Positions 26,492-34,966 of a DNA stretch of 64,000 nucleotides are shown one piece after another. The stretch is from the NCBI GenBank assembly GCA_013297885.1, contig JAAFIR010000004.1:62001-126000 (forward strand). Reading direction: 5' to 3'. Positions within the stretch are counted from its first letter, which is position 1. Every line of letters begins with the position of its first letter. A model generated the notes under the pieces. The model had not been told where the DNA came from and did not search any database. It was given only the letters and a program-made list of their open reading frames with translations. A program made the translations under genes and the position numbers. The stretch comes from Leptospirales bacterium. GTDB taxonomy: Bacteria > Spirochaetota > Leptospiria > Leptospirales > Leptospiraceae.

Positions 26492-27493
26492 ATGATAAAC
26501 ATGAAACAAATTACATTATTTAGTATTTTTGCTTTTGCAGTAAGTACGCTTTCTGCACAAGTTGAAGTTAAACTAGGAACTGTTGCTCCAACTGGTACAC
26601 CTTGGGCAGCAGAATTAAACGCAATTAAAAAAAGAGTTGAAGCTGAAAGTAACAAAGCTATTAAGATGAGAATTTATCTTGGTGGTCAGCTTGGTGGAGA
26701 AAATGAAATTCTACAAGGAATCAGAAAAGGTAGAATTCAAGGTGGTGGTTTAACAGCTGGAGCAGTTGCTTCAGTAGTTCCAGAAATGGACATGCTTGAA
26801 GTTCCTTACCTTTTTGATTCTTCAAAACAAGCAGACTGTGTTTTAGACAATCATTTACTTGAACCATTTAAACAATTATTTGATGAAAAAGGTTTGATTT
26901 TTGTATCTTGGGCAGAAAACGGTTATAGAAATATTGGAACAAAAACTAAAGAAATCAAAACTCCTGCAGATTTAAAAGGGGTTAAAATTAGGTCTCAAGA
27001 ATCAAAAATCCATTTAGAATTCTGGAAAAAAATTGGTGCTAGTCCAGTTCCAATAGCTATTCCAGAAGTACTTCCTTCTTTACAAACAGGTGTTGTTGAT
27101 GGTTTTGATAACACAGCTCTAATGACTTTAGCTGCTGAATGGCAAACTGCTATTAAATTCTATACTGTAACTGAGCATATTTATCAACCAGCTGTTGTAG
27201 TTTATTCAAAACAATTTTATGATAAAGTTCCAGATGACCAAAAGAAAATCTTAATTGGACAAGGCAATGGTCAAGCAGCTGGTGCACGTGCAGCAGTTAG
27301 AAGACTTAGTGCAAGTTTAATTAAAGCTCTTGAAGAAAATTCAGTTACGATCAACAAACTTTCTGAAGGTGAAAAAGGTGCTTTCAAAACTGCATCTGCT
27401 GGAATCGGTGAGCTAATGGTTGGTAAAATTGGTGGAAAAGCTTCAATGATTTTTAACAAAATTAAAGAAGCAAAAGGTTCTTGTGGTAAATAG
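26492..27493 (+). CDS. dctP: TRAP transporter periplasmic substrate-binding protein (DctP family)
   Basis: A 333-residue secreted solute-binding protein (signal peptide ending near AVSTLSA-Q). Family blocks are VKLGTVAPTGTPWAAELNAIKKRVE, GENEILQGIRKGRIQGGGLT, PADLKGVKIRSQESKIHLEFWKKIG with the Arg that pairs with substrate carboxylates, and PSLQTGVVDGFDNT. It captures an organic acid-like ligand for the DctQM permease. The exact substrate is unknown; lipid-like ligands were proposed for the Treponema system. GAGGA 6 nt before ATG supports this start. Confidence 0.93.
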   Translation: MINMKQITLFSIFAFAVSTLSAQVEVKLGTVAPTGTPWAAELNAIKKRVEAESNKAIKMRIYLGGQLGGENEILQGIRKGRIQGGGLTAGAVASVVPEMDMLEVPYLFDSSKQADCVLDNHLLEPFKQLFDEKGLIFVSWAENGYRNIGTKTKEIKTPADLKGVKIRSQESKIHLEFWKKIGASPVPIAIPEVLPSLQTGVVDGFDNTALMTLAAEWQTAIKFYTVTEHIYQPAVVVYSKQFYDKVPDDQKKILIGQGNGQAAGARAAVRRLSASLIKALEENSVTINKLSEGEKGAFKTASAGIGELMVGKIGGKASMIFNKIKEAKGSCGK

Positions 27494-27500
27494 GTAAAAT

Positions 27501-28049
27501 ATGACTTCTCTTATTAGTTCTTCTTTGATTGTTTTAGGGAAAATAGAGAAAGTAGTTGCAGCGATTTGTATCGCTGCACTAACTTTATTAATGGTTGTTG
27601 ATGTGGGCAAAAGAGAATTCGTTGGTGAAGGCATTGCTTGGGCACAAAAACTCGCACTCTATTTTATGATTTGGGCAGGACTACTTGGTGCTGCATTAAC
27701 CTCCCAAAAAGGTGGACATTTAAGACCAGAAATTGCTGATAAAGTCTGGCCTCAATCTTTACATCCTGTTTTAAAAACAATTGAACAATTTTTAGTTGCA
27801 ATGTTCTGTTTAGGAATGGGTTGGGTAGCATTAGAATTTGTAATTGAAAGTCACAAACTTGGTGACATCAATCCAGTTACGGATATTTCTTTATGGATGG
27901 TGCAAGCAGTTATTCCTTATGCACTTTTTTCAATGGGTATAAGACATTTAATTTATACTTTTTTTACTGAGTTAAGACCTAAAAACTTAAATGAAGCCGA
28001 AGAAGCTTTAGCCGCTGAGAAAGAACTTCTCAAGCAGGAGGCAGAATAA
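27501..28049 (+). CDS. dctQ: TRAP transporter small permease subunit (DctQ family)
   Basis: A 182-residue protein with four transmembrane segments, as expected for DctQ, which assists the DctM channel. The REF motif (VDVGKREFVGEGIAWAQKL) and the block MIWAGLLGAALTSQKGGHLRPEI are the usual DctQ landmarks. The C-terminal 20 residues are charged and alanine-rich. It lies 7 nt after dctP and overlaps dctM by one base (TAATG), so stoichiometric coupling is likely. Confidence 0.9.
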   Translation: MTSLISSSLIVLGKIEKVVAAICIAALTLLMVVDVGKREFVGEGIAWAQKLALYFMIWAGLLGAALTSQKGGHLRPEIADKVWPQSLHPVLKTIEQFLVAMFCLGMGWVALEFVIESHKLGDINPVTDISLWMVQAVIPYALFSMGIRHLIYTFFTELRPKNLNEAEEALAAEKELLKQEAE

Positions 28050-29650
28050 TGGAAGGTTTAGGTTTAGTTCTACTTTTACTTGCAATGGTTTTACTTGGGC
28101 AGCCATTATTTGTTATGATGGGTGCAGTAACAGGCTATTGCTTTTTATTCATGGGCGATGGAAACATGAAAGGTATCATAGAGGATGTATTCTATGCTGC
28201 TGATAAAGAAATTTTACTAGCAATTCCATTATTTATTTTAGCTGGAAATTTAATGACACATGGCTCGATTGCAAGAAGATTGATAAGACTTGGAGCAAGT
28301 TTAACTGCCCCAATTCCGTCAGGTCTTGCGGTTGCTGCAGTTATATCATGTGGAATTTTTGCAGCCATTTCTGGTTCATCTCCAGTAACACTAATTGCAA
28401 TTGGTGGAATCATGTATCCTGCTTTAAAAAAAGCTGGTTATGATCCAAACTTTGCTATGGGGATTTTATCTTCAGGTGGAACATTAGGAATTATCATCCC
28501 TCCAAGTATCCCAATGATTATTTATGCAATTATGGTTGGAGTATCTGTAATGGATTTATTCATTGCTGGTGTTGGACCTGGTTTACTTCTTTTAACTGCA
28601 CTTATCATTTATTCAGTGGTTCGTGGTTGGGGAATGCAAAGGGGAAAATGGGAATCAAAAGAAATTCTAAGCTCTATTAAAGAAGGTGTTTTAGCTTTAA
28701 TGATGCCTGGAGTTATCTTAGGTGGAATTTATTCCGGATTTTTTACTGCTACTGAATCAGCAGCAGTTGCTGTTTTATATGCAATTTTAGTTGAAGTTTT
28801 AATTCATAGAGATTTAAAAATTTCGAAGTTACCAGAAATTTTAACTGAAAGTGCTGAAATGCTTGGAACTTTATTCCTCATTTTATTACTTGCAGTTAGT
28901 TTAAATAAATTTATGACTTTCGAAAATATTCCTCAAACTCTTGTGGAAAAACTTTCAGAGCTAATTTCATCAAAAGTAACTTTCTTAATTGGTGTAAACA
29001 TTCTTCTTTTGATTGTTGGTTGTGTAATGGATATTATGAGTGCAATTTTAGTTCTTGCTCCCTTACTTGCTCCAATGGCAGTTCATTATGGAATTAACCC
29101 AATTCATTTTGGGATAATCATGATTGTGAACTTAGAGATTGGTTATATCACCCCTCCAGTTGGTGTAAACTTATTCGTGGCTTCAAGTATATTCAAAGAA
29201 CCTCTTGGTAGAGTTATTAAAGCTGTGAGTCCACTTGTGATTGTTTTTATCGTTTGTCTTGGTTTAGTCACTGCAATTCCTGAAATAGCATTATTTGCCG
29301 TAAAAGATGGCGGTAAAAGCAGAAAAGTAATGATTCCAGATCAACCAAAAGAATCTGCTTTAATTCCACTTAGCACTGAGCAAAAAAAATTCATAGGTAG
29401 ATGGACTTCTGAAGAAACTGGAACAATTGAAATCACAGAAGAAGGTGCAATCTCATTAAATCCACCTATTGGAAAAAAAGGTGACAACGTTCTTCCAAAA
29501 GTTGACTCTGCAGCTGTTGAAATTTTACCAGACAAAATCACTGTAAAATCTGATGCAGTAACAAAGGAGTTCAAAATTGATGAAGCTCCAAAAGAAAAAG
29601 ATGACCCGAAAAAAATGAAACTAAATGGTGTTGAATACACACTAGAATAG
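28049..29650 (+). CDS. dctM: TRAP transporter large permease subunit (DctM family) with a C-terminal extension
   Basis: A 533-residue permease. Residues 1-415 form the usual twelve-helix DctM core, with LLAIPLFILAGNLMTHG, AISGSSPVTLIAIGGIMYPALKKAGYD, GGTLGIIIPPSIPMIIYAIM, GFFTATESAAVAVLYA and NLEIGYITPPVGVNLFVASSIF. About 113 extra residues follow the last helix. They include a beta-rich stretch FIGRWTSEETGTIEITEEGAISLN and end VEYTLE, with no membrane segment. Ordinary DctM proteins end near residue 430, so this is a fused soluble domain, likely on the periplasmic or cytoplasmic face. Last gene of the operon. Confidence 0.92.
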   Translation: MEGLGLVLLLLAMVLLGQPLFVMMGAVTGYCFLFMGDGNMKGIIEDVFYAADKEILLAIPLFILAGNLMTHGSIARRLIRLGASLTAPIPSGLAVAAVISCGIFAAISGSSPVTLIAIGGIMYPALKKAGYDPNFAMGILSSGGTLGIIIPPSIPMIIYAIMVGVSVMDLFIAGVGPGLLLLTALIIYSVVRGWGMQRGKWESKEILSSIKEGVLALMMPGVILGGIYSGFFTATESAAVAVLYAILVEVLIHRDLKISKLPEILTESAEMLGTLFLILLLAVSLNKFMTFENIPQTLVEKLSELISSKVTFLIGVNILLLIVGCVMDIMSAILVLAPLLAPMAVHYGINPIHFGIIMIVNLEIGYITPPVGVNLFVASSIFKEPLGRVIKAVSPLVIVFIVCLGLVTAIPEIALFAVKDGGKSRKVMIPDQPKESALIPLSTEQKKFIGRWTSEETGTIEITEEGAISLNPPIGKKGDNVLPKVDSAAVEILPDKITVKSDAVTKEFKIDEAPKEKDDPKKMKLNGVEYTLE

Positions 29651-29692
29651 TTTTTTACTCTCGTTTATTTGGTAATTTTACAGACCATTTTT

Positions 29693-29851
29693 GGGCGAGT
29701 CCTTCCATTTGAAGCAATCTGCTTTCTGCACACTGCTTCAAATGAAAGGTCAGGCTTTCCTCTTTTGTCAAAAATTTGTTCACCCTGGTTATGTGAAGTA
29801 ATTAGCCAAGCTATACAAATTTTTGACATCGAGTCAATCCTTCTCGCTTTT
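29693..29851 (+). repeat. family-A two-hairpin repeat, copy 5
   Basis: GGGCGA at 29693-29698. Stem 1 of 16 bp with one mismatch (29701-29716 with 29734-29749). Middle box CAGGCTTTCCTCT (29751-29763). Stem 2 GTCAAAAATTTGT/ACAAATTTTTGAC (about 29767-29779 with 29815-29827). Closing box GTCAATCCTTCTCGCTTT (29833-29850). It sits between the convergent dctM and TipAS genes; the short frame across it is not a gene. Confidence 0.85.
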
Positions 29852-29877
29852 GTTGTGAAAAAAATCAGTTCTATTTC

Positions 29878-30384
29878 TTAATTTTTTCTCACAAAATAGT
29901 CAATAGAATCCTTCATAAACCTTGCAAATTCTGGATAAGCTTTTCCTTCAATTAAAGTATATCTTTCATCGAGAGTATAAAGTTCTCCTAGACCTTTAAA
30001 TTGATTTTTTAAATCATCTTTTGAATCTTTTTTACCCCAAATTTCTTTTATAATTTGAAAAAAGTTTCCAATTTCTTCTTGGACTTTTTTGGAATCAATT
30101 TTTTCTTCTTTTAGATTAAATAATAAACTCCAAGAAGTTTTCATTTTATGAAATAATTCTTCTCTGTTTTTTTTGGAGAGTTTTTTTAAATAATTTTCGG
30201 ACTTATTAAAATCATTTCCCCAATTCTGAATTGATTCATTTCGATAAGTTGAACCAAATTCTTTTGGTAATCCTTCATAAATTTCTTCATGTGCCATTTG
30301 ACCAAGCTCATCATATAGATGTAATGTTTTGATACTTACCCCAGCAAGTTTACTTAATTCTTTTACAGTATAATACTTCATCAT
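29878..30384 (-). CDS. TipAS-type antibiotic-binding domain with a truncated MerR HTH
   Basis: A 168-residue protein. Residues 1-27 (MMKYYTVKELSKLAGVSIKTLHLYDELG) are the start of a MerR winged HTH. From about residue 28 the sequence goes directly into a TipAS ligand-binding domain (EEIYEGLPKEFGSTYRNESIQNWG ... LGELYTLDERYTLIEGKAYPEFARFMKDSIDYF). The rest of the HTH, the wing and the long dimer helix (about 80 residues) are missing, without a frameshift. The protein probably cannot bind DNA like TipAL. Its TipAS part could still bind thiopeptide-like compounds. Known TipAS-only forms arise by internal start; here the HTH stub is kept. Confidence 0.8.
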   Translation of the reverse strand: MMKYYTVKELSKLAGVSIKTLHLYDELGQMAHEEIYEGLPKEFGSTYRNESIQNWGNDFNKSENYLKKLSKKNREELFHKMKTSWSLLFNLKEEKIDSKKVQEEIGNFFQIIKEIWGKKDSKDDLKNQFKGLGELYTLDERYTLIEGKAYPEFARFMKDSIDYFVRKN

Positions 30385-30502
30385 GATTTCATTTTCGAGC
30401 CTTCCCTAAGGGGAGAGTCAAATCATTTTTTTGTATTTTCACGTTTTGTAAAATTTATAACAACCCTTAACTCGCTAGCCTTTTTGCTAAATTCTCCAAA
30501 AC

Positions 30503-30545
30503 AAAAGGAGTTCCTGTTTTGTTCGCTTTTTTGCAATACGACATA
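30503..30545 (-). repeat. family-B short repeat, copy 3
   Basis: On the minus strand TATGTCGTATTGCAAAAAAG then CGAACAAAACAGGAACTCC and CTTTT. It is the best-conserved copy. It follows family-A copy 6 in the same orientation. The gap 30385-30885 holds these two repeats and the promoter region of the ahcY operon; no gene is supported in it. Confidence 0.75.
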
Positions 30546-30634
30546 ATTTTTCAATAAAAGAAAATCTCCTCCACAAAAAAATTTCCCCAACACGGTTATG
30601 CAAAATTCCATCAATACCAATAAGTTTTTCAAAA

Positions 30635-30791
30635 CTAGCGAAATGGGATTGAAGCGTTTCTCCATCCAAAGCATTTATATAAAACCTTCTGTTCTAATGC
30701 GATTTCCTCGGATGGAGAAGTAGCGAAAAGCCCGTTTTTTTAAAAGTAAGGACTTAATGAATTAAGACCTTACTTTTAAAAAATTCGCCCA
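30635..30791 (-). repeat. family-A two-hairpin repeat, copy 6
   Basis: On the minus strand: TGGGCGAA (30791-30784), stem 1 of about 20 bp built on AAAAGTAAGG and CCTTACTTTT, middle box CGGGCTTTTCGCTAC, stem 2 CTTCTCCATCC/GGATGGAGAA, closing box CAATCCCATTTCGCTAG (about 30651-30635). The first 65 bases nearly equal those of copy 7, on the other side of the ahcY operon and inverted. Confidence 0.85.
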
Positions 30792-30899
30792 CCTCACCCA
30801 AAATAATTTAAGTTGGAGTATTTTAAAGTTAATCCCATCTCCAAGAGTTGCACTGAGCTTGCTGAAGTGTTAAAAAACTTAGAGAATGAAAAATTATTC

Positions 30900-30928
30900 T
30901 TGCATATATCAAGATATATTGATATATG
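30900..30928 (+). promoter_or_regulatory. candidate promoter with overlapping operator of the ArsR-ahcY operon
   Basis: TTGCAT (30900-30905) and TATATG (30923-30928) are spaced by 17 nt. An inverted repeat ATATATCAA/TTGATATAT (30904-30912 with 30919-30927, 6-nt spacer) fills the space between them and covers the -10. An ArsR-type dimer bound here would block RNA polymerase. Transcription would start near 30935, just before the ATG at 30940. Confidence 0.5.
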
Positions 30929-30939
30929 GTTATATAGAT

Positions 30940-31914
30940 ATGTTAATCGCATCAAGACAAACAATTTCTAGAAAATTGATTCTAAATGCAATCAAGGCAC
31001 TCGCTGATGAAACTAGAATTCGCATTTTAAATTTGCTTTCATTTGGTGCATTAAACGTAAATGAAATTGTGGATGTTTTAGAAATGGGACAATCTAGAAT
31101 TTCTCGTCATTTAAAAATTTTGTCCGATGCAAGCCTCGTACAGTCAAATCGTGAAGGCACTTGGGTATATTATTCACTCACTGAACAAGCATCATTTTCA
31201 TTTGACTTAAAAGAATTAATTTTATCCTATAAAGAAGATTTACCAAATAGAGAATCTGACCAACAAAAAGTTTCTTACTTATTTAAAAATCGTGAAGAAA
31301 AATCTAGTTCCTATTTTGACAAAGTGGCAAAGAACTATGAAAATTTACAAAAACAAGTTTTAAATCCAGAAGTGTATAGAAAACAAATTATATCTTATTT
31401 ACCATCAAAACTGAACACGATTTTAGATCTTGGTTGTGGCACCGGTGAACTATTTCCATACCTTCTAAAAAAATCAAAATCTGTTCTCGGAATAGATTCC
31501 TCTTCCGAAATGATTCGAGAAGCAAAATCAAATTTTTCCAAAAATAAAAATATCAAATTGATAGAGTCTCCTCTTGAAACAATTCCAGTTCAAAAAAATT
31601 CTGCAGATGCAGTGATTGCTTCGATGGTGCTTCATCATATTTCCAATCCACCACTTGTTTTATCAGAAGCAAATCGTGTGCTAAAAGAAAACGGCACACT
31701 TTGTATTGTGGATTTAAAAAAACACGACAAAGAATTTATGCGAGATAATTTTTCAGATTTGTGGCTTGGTTTTGAATTGCCACTTCTCAAAAATTGGCTC
31801 AGCACAAATGGATTTATATTTATAGAATCAAGCGAAATCAAAACTAGTTCAGATTTTACAATCTTAACTATCAAGGCAAACAAAAAAGGAGGACTAAATG
31901 TCCGTAGCAACTAA
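30940..31914 (+). CDS. ArsR-family regulator fused to a SAM-dependent methyltransferase
   Basis: From ATG 30940 a 324-residue protein. Residues about 8-85 are an ArsR winged HTH ([55 protein letters not shown]). Residues about 125-310 are a class I methyltransferase (SAM-binding [42 protein letters not shown]). The frame is open 18 codons further to ATG 30886, but that part holds the candidate promoter/operator, so I prefer 30940. It overlaps ahcY by 17 nt. I infer a regulator sensing SAM or SAH, like SahR, another ArsR protein that controls ahcY. Confidence 0.85.
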   Translation: MLIASRQTISRKLILNAIKALADETRIRILNLLSFGALNVNEIVDVLEMGQSRISRHLKILSDASLVQSNREGTWVYYSLTEQASFSFDLKELILSYKEDLPNRESDQQKVSYLFKNREEKSSSYFDKVAKNYENLQKQVLNPEVYRKQIISYLPSKLNTILDLGCGTGELFPYLLKKSKSVLGIDSSSEMIREAKSNFSKNKNIKLIESPLETIPVQKNSADAVIASMVLHHISNPPLVLSEANRVLKENGTLCIVDLKKHDKEFMRDNFSDLWLGFELPLLKNWLSTNGFIFIESSEIKTSSDFTILTIKANKKGGLNVRSN

Positions 31915-33211
31915 AACTGAAGATTACAAAGTAAAAGATATGTCCCTTGCAGATTGGGGAAGAGAAGAGATCATCTTAGCTGAAAAAGAAATGCCAGGCT
32001 TAATGGCGATCAGAAAAGAATACGCTTCTAAAAAACCTCTAGCTGGTGCAAGAATTTCTGGTTCATTACACATGACAATTCAAACAGCAGTATTAATAGA
32101 AACTCTTGTGGAACTTGGTGCAGAAGTTAGATGGGCATCTTGTAATATTTTTTCAACTCAAGACCAAGCAGCAGCTGCAATTGCAAAAGCTGGAATTCCA
32201 GTATTTGCTTGGAAAGGTGAAACTGAAGAAGAATATTGGTGGTGTACTGAACAAACTATTTTTTTTGGAGATGGCAAAGGACCAAATATGATTTTGGATG
32301 ATGGTGGCGATTTAACTTATCATATCCACACAAAATATCCAGAACTATTAAAAGACATCAAAGGTGTTTCAGAAGAAACAACTACAGGTGTTGTGCAGCT
32401 TATGAAAATGTTAAAAAGTGGAGAATTAAAAATTCCTGCTATCAACGTAAACGATTCTGTAACAAAATCAAAATTTGACAACTTATATGGATGTCGTGAA
32501 TCTCTTGCTGAAGCAATCAAAAGAGCAACTGATGTGATGTTAGCTGGTAAACTTGCAATTGTTGCTGGTTATGGTGATGTTGGAAAAGGTTCTGCAGCTT
32601 CATTAAGAAATTATGGTTGCCGAGTTATCATTACTGAAATCGATCCAATTTGTGCGTTACAAGCAGCAATGGAAGGTTACCAAGTATTAAGAATGGAAGA
32701 CATCATTGACAAAGCAGACATCGTTGTAACAGCAACTGGGAACAACGACATTGTTACTTTAGAGCACATGAAATCAATGAAAGATTGTGCAATTCTATGT
32801 AACATTGGTCACTTTGACACTGAAATCCAAATGGCTCGTTTAAATTCAATGCAAGGTTTAACTAAAAAAGAAATCAAACCTCAAGTTGATAAATATACTT
32901 TCCCAGATGGAAAATCACTTATCATTTTAGCAGAAGGAAGACTTGTAAATTTAGGTTGTGGAACTGGACATCCTTCATTTGTGATGTCAAATTCTTTTTC
33001 AAACCAAGTTCTAGCTCAAATCGAACTATACACAAACACTTCAAAATATCCAGTAGGTGTGTATCGTTTACCAAAAGAATTAGATGAAAAAGTTGCAGCA
33101 TTCCATTTGGAGCAAATTGGTGTTAGGTTGACAAAACTAACTAAAGACCAAGCAGATTATTTAGGTGTAACACCTGAAGGTCCATACAAACCAGAACATT
33201 ATAGATATTAG
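31898..33211 (+). CDS. ahcY: adenosylhomocysteinase (SAH hydrolase)
   Basis: A 437-residue NAD-dependent enzyme that splits S-adenosylhomocysteine into homocysteine and adenosine, clearing the inhibitor of methyltransferases. Motifs are [82 protein letters not shown], the NAD fold [19 protein letters not shown], and the C-terminal [20 protein letters not shown]...[17 protein letters not shown]. Lys and Tyr of that end contact NAD of the neighbouring subunit. The Shine-Dalgarno AAGGAGG lies inside the end of the upstream gene. It is coupled to the ArsR-methyltransferase. Confidence 0.97.
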   Translation: MSVATKTEDYKVKDMSLADWGREEIILAEKEMPGLMAIRKEYASKKPLAGARISGSLHMTIQTAVLIETLVELGAEVRWASCNIFSTQDQAAAAIAKAGIPVFAWKGETEEEYWWCTEQTIFFGDGKGPNMILDDGGDLTYHIHTKYPELLKDIKGVSEETTTGVVQLMKMLKSGELKIPAINVNDSVTKSKFDNLYGCRESLAEAIKRATDVMLAGKLAIVAGYGDVGKGSAASLRNYGCRVIITEIDPICALQAAMEGYQVLRMEDIIDKADIVVTATGNNDIVTLEHMKSMKDCAILCNIGHFDTEIQMARLNSMQGLTKKEIKPQVDKYTFPDGKSLIILAEGRLVNLGCGTGHPSFVMSNSFSNQVLAQIELYTNTSKYPVGVYRLPKELDEKVAAFHLEQIGVRLTKLTKDQADYLGVTPEGPYKPEHYRY

Positions 33212-33266
33212 TTTAGTGTTCATCGCTTCGCTCATAATTAGGAATGAATAATGAAAAATTATGAAT

Positions 33267-33391
33267 GGGGCGAATTTTTTAAAAGTAAGGTCTTAATTTA
33301 TTAAGCCCTTACTTTTAAAAAAACAGGCTCTCGCTCTGGTCAAAATTTTTTATTCAAAAAATTTTGACCCTGCTTCGATCCTTTTCGCATT
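33267..33391 (+). repeat. family-A two-hairpin repeat, copy 7
   Basis: GGGCGA at 33268-33273. Stem 1 TTTTTTAAAAGTAAGG../..CTTACTTTTAAAAAA (about 33275-33295 with 33301-33322). Middle box ACAGGCTCTCGCTC. Stem 2 GGTCAAAATTTTTT/AAAAAATTTTGACC. Closing box CTTCGATCCTTTTCGCA (33373-33389). It starts about 55 bp after the ahcY stop and could act as its terminator. The gap 33212-33713 otherwise holds a family-B copy and T-rich DNA with no gene. Confidence 0.85.
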
Positions 33392-33429
33392 GCACCCAAA
33401 AATTTTCCTAGTATGAGAATTTTACCGAT

Positions 33430-33464
33430 TTTGCAAAATACCGAACAAAACAGGAACTCCTTTG
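33430..33464 (+). repeat. family-B short repeat, copy 4 (shortened)
   Basis: TTTGCAAAATACCGAAC followed by AAAACAGGAACTCCTTTG. It lacks the TATGTCG head of the longer copies. It lies 40 bp after family-A copy 7 in the same orientation. Confidence 0.65.
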
Positions 33465-33713
33465 ATTAAGAATGAAGATTTTTTTGTCAAAATTGTTTTT
33501 TTTTAAGTGAAACTCATTTTTACGAACTAAACTATTAAGAGCAATTTAGGATTTTTTTTTGAAAAAATATTTCATAATTTTGAAAACTTAATTATTTTGT
33601 AATTTAAAAAATAAAATAATTTTTTCAGAGGAATTAGCTTTCTAAAATTTAGTCTTTATTTAATACCTTCAATTTTCAAAAGGTAATAATTTTAACAGTG
33701 CGAAAAATAAGAA

Positions 33714-34420
33714 ATGAAAAATAAATTTGAAAAAGGCATTTTAACAAATGGTGGATTTTATTTAGGTGAAAAAATTAATACAAATTTTCATTCTCATTTT
33801 GCATATATATTTATATTTTCCAATGACAAACAAACCAAAATCATTACAAAAAATAAAACTTATTCCTGTCCAGTTTTAATAAATAAAAATTTAACAAAAA
33901 AAATCATCTCCCCACCAAATTCAAAACAATTATTTATTTATATTGACCCGTTTTCAAAATATGGTTTATATCTAACACAATTATTTTCTAAAAAAGAAAT
34001 TTTAAAATTAGACGAATACAATTTTTTGAATCAAAATTTAATTCTAGAAAAAGAAATTAATATTTTTTTGGAAAATTTTTTTGATACTTCAAAATGGAAA
34101 ACAAAAAAATGGATAACCGAATCATTAGTTTAGTTTTTTTGATAAAAGAGAAAATTTTAAAGGAAGAAAAAATAAATTTGGAACAAATCTCCCTAGAATT
34201 AAAAATTTCAAAAAGCAGATTATTACATTTAATTAAACAAGAAACAGGAATAACATACAGAAAAATAATTTTGCATTATCGTTTAGTTTTTGCGATGAAA
34301 TATTCCAGTTCAATGAATTTATCAAGAGCAGCTTTAAAAGCAGGTTTTGTGGATATATCTCATTTTTCAAATTATTATAAATCTACTTTTGGAATAAAAC
34401 CAATCCTCACAATCAAATAG
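33714..34420 (+). pseudogene. AraC-family regulator interrupted by a -1 frameshift at an A7 run
   Basis: The first frame (33714-34133, 139 codons) encodes an N-terminal cupin-like domain (FHSHFAYIFIFSND, KNKTYSCPVLIN). The second frame (ATG 34094 to 34420) encodes a full AraC C-terminal double HTH (INLEQISLELKISKSRLLHLIKQETGITYRKIILHYRL ... LSRAALKAGFVDISHFSNYYKSTFGIKP). The switch falls at ACA-AAA-AAA-TGG, where A AAA AAA (34103-34109) is in phase for -1 slippage and would yield one chain of about 235 residues, the usual AraC length. It may be a true frameshift mutation, a slippage-controlled gene, or a base-calling error. Confidence 0.75.
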
Positions 34421-34496
34421 CTAATTTATACAACTTTATTCTGGTAATAAATAATTTTATGAATTGAAAATTATCCTCAATTCATAAAAAAGAGTT

Positions 34497-34901
34497 ATGA
34501 ATAAAATTGTACCTTATCTAATCATTCTGAATCATTGCACTGAAGCAATTGAATTGTATGTAAAAGCATTTTCAGCTGAAATTAAAATTAAACAAAAATA
34601 TTCAGAAACAGAATATGAAGTTTCACAAAACTATAAAAATTCAATTGCACATGCTGAAATCATTTGTAATGAATTTCATTAGATGTTAAGTGATGGTTTT
34701 CCTGAAAAAGAAATTCCAATTGGAGAAAATATTGCACTCAGTGTTAGATTTAATTCAAAAGAAAAACAAGAATTTGCTTTTTCAGTTTTAAAAGAAAATG
34801 GAACTGTAACAATGGAATTTTCTGAGACTTCCATCAATTCAAGACTTGGAACATTAATAGATAAATTTGGGATTCATTGGTATTTGAATTTTTCTTTGTA
34901 G
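34497..34901 (+). pseudogene. PhnB/VOC-family protein broken by an in-frame TAG
   Basis: Two pieces in the same frame (34497-34682 and 34683-34901), separated only by TAG at 34680-34682. Together, about 134 residues match the PhnB-like glyoxalase/VOC family: PYLIILNHCTEAIELYVKAFSAE at the start, SIAHAEIICNEFH-stop-MLSDGFPE in the middle where homologues read a hydrophobic residue, and LGTLIDKFGIHWYLNF at the end. A single-base change from TTG or CAG would explain the stop. It lies just after the broken AraC gene, so the two were probably one module that is decaying. The internal ATG right after the stop has no ribosome binding site. Confidence 0.75.
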
Positions 34902-34966
34902 ATTATCTAAAGTAAAATCCTTTTATAGGATTTGACAAACTCAATTCTAAAATTATTTTAAATATC

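Noticed and set aside
29669-29881. 70-residue plus-strand frame after dctM
   Set aside because: It is the translation of family-A copy 5; its apparent Cys and Ser come from the repeat stems.
30423-30674. Two overlapping 60-83-residue minus-strand frames
   Set aside because: They cover family-A and family-B repeats and lack starts with ribosome binding sites.
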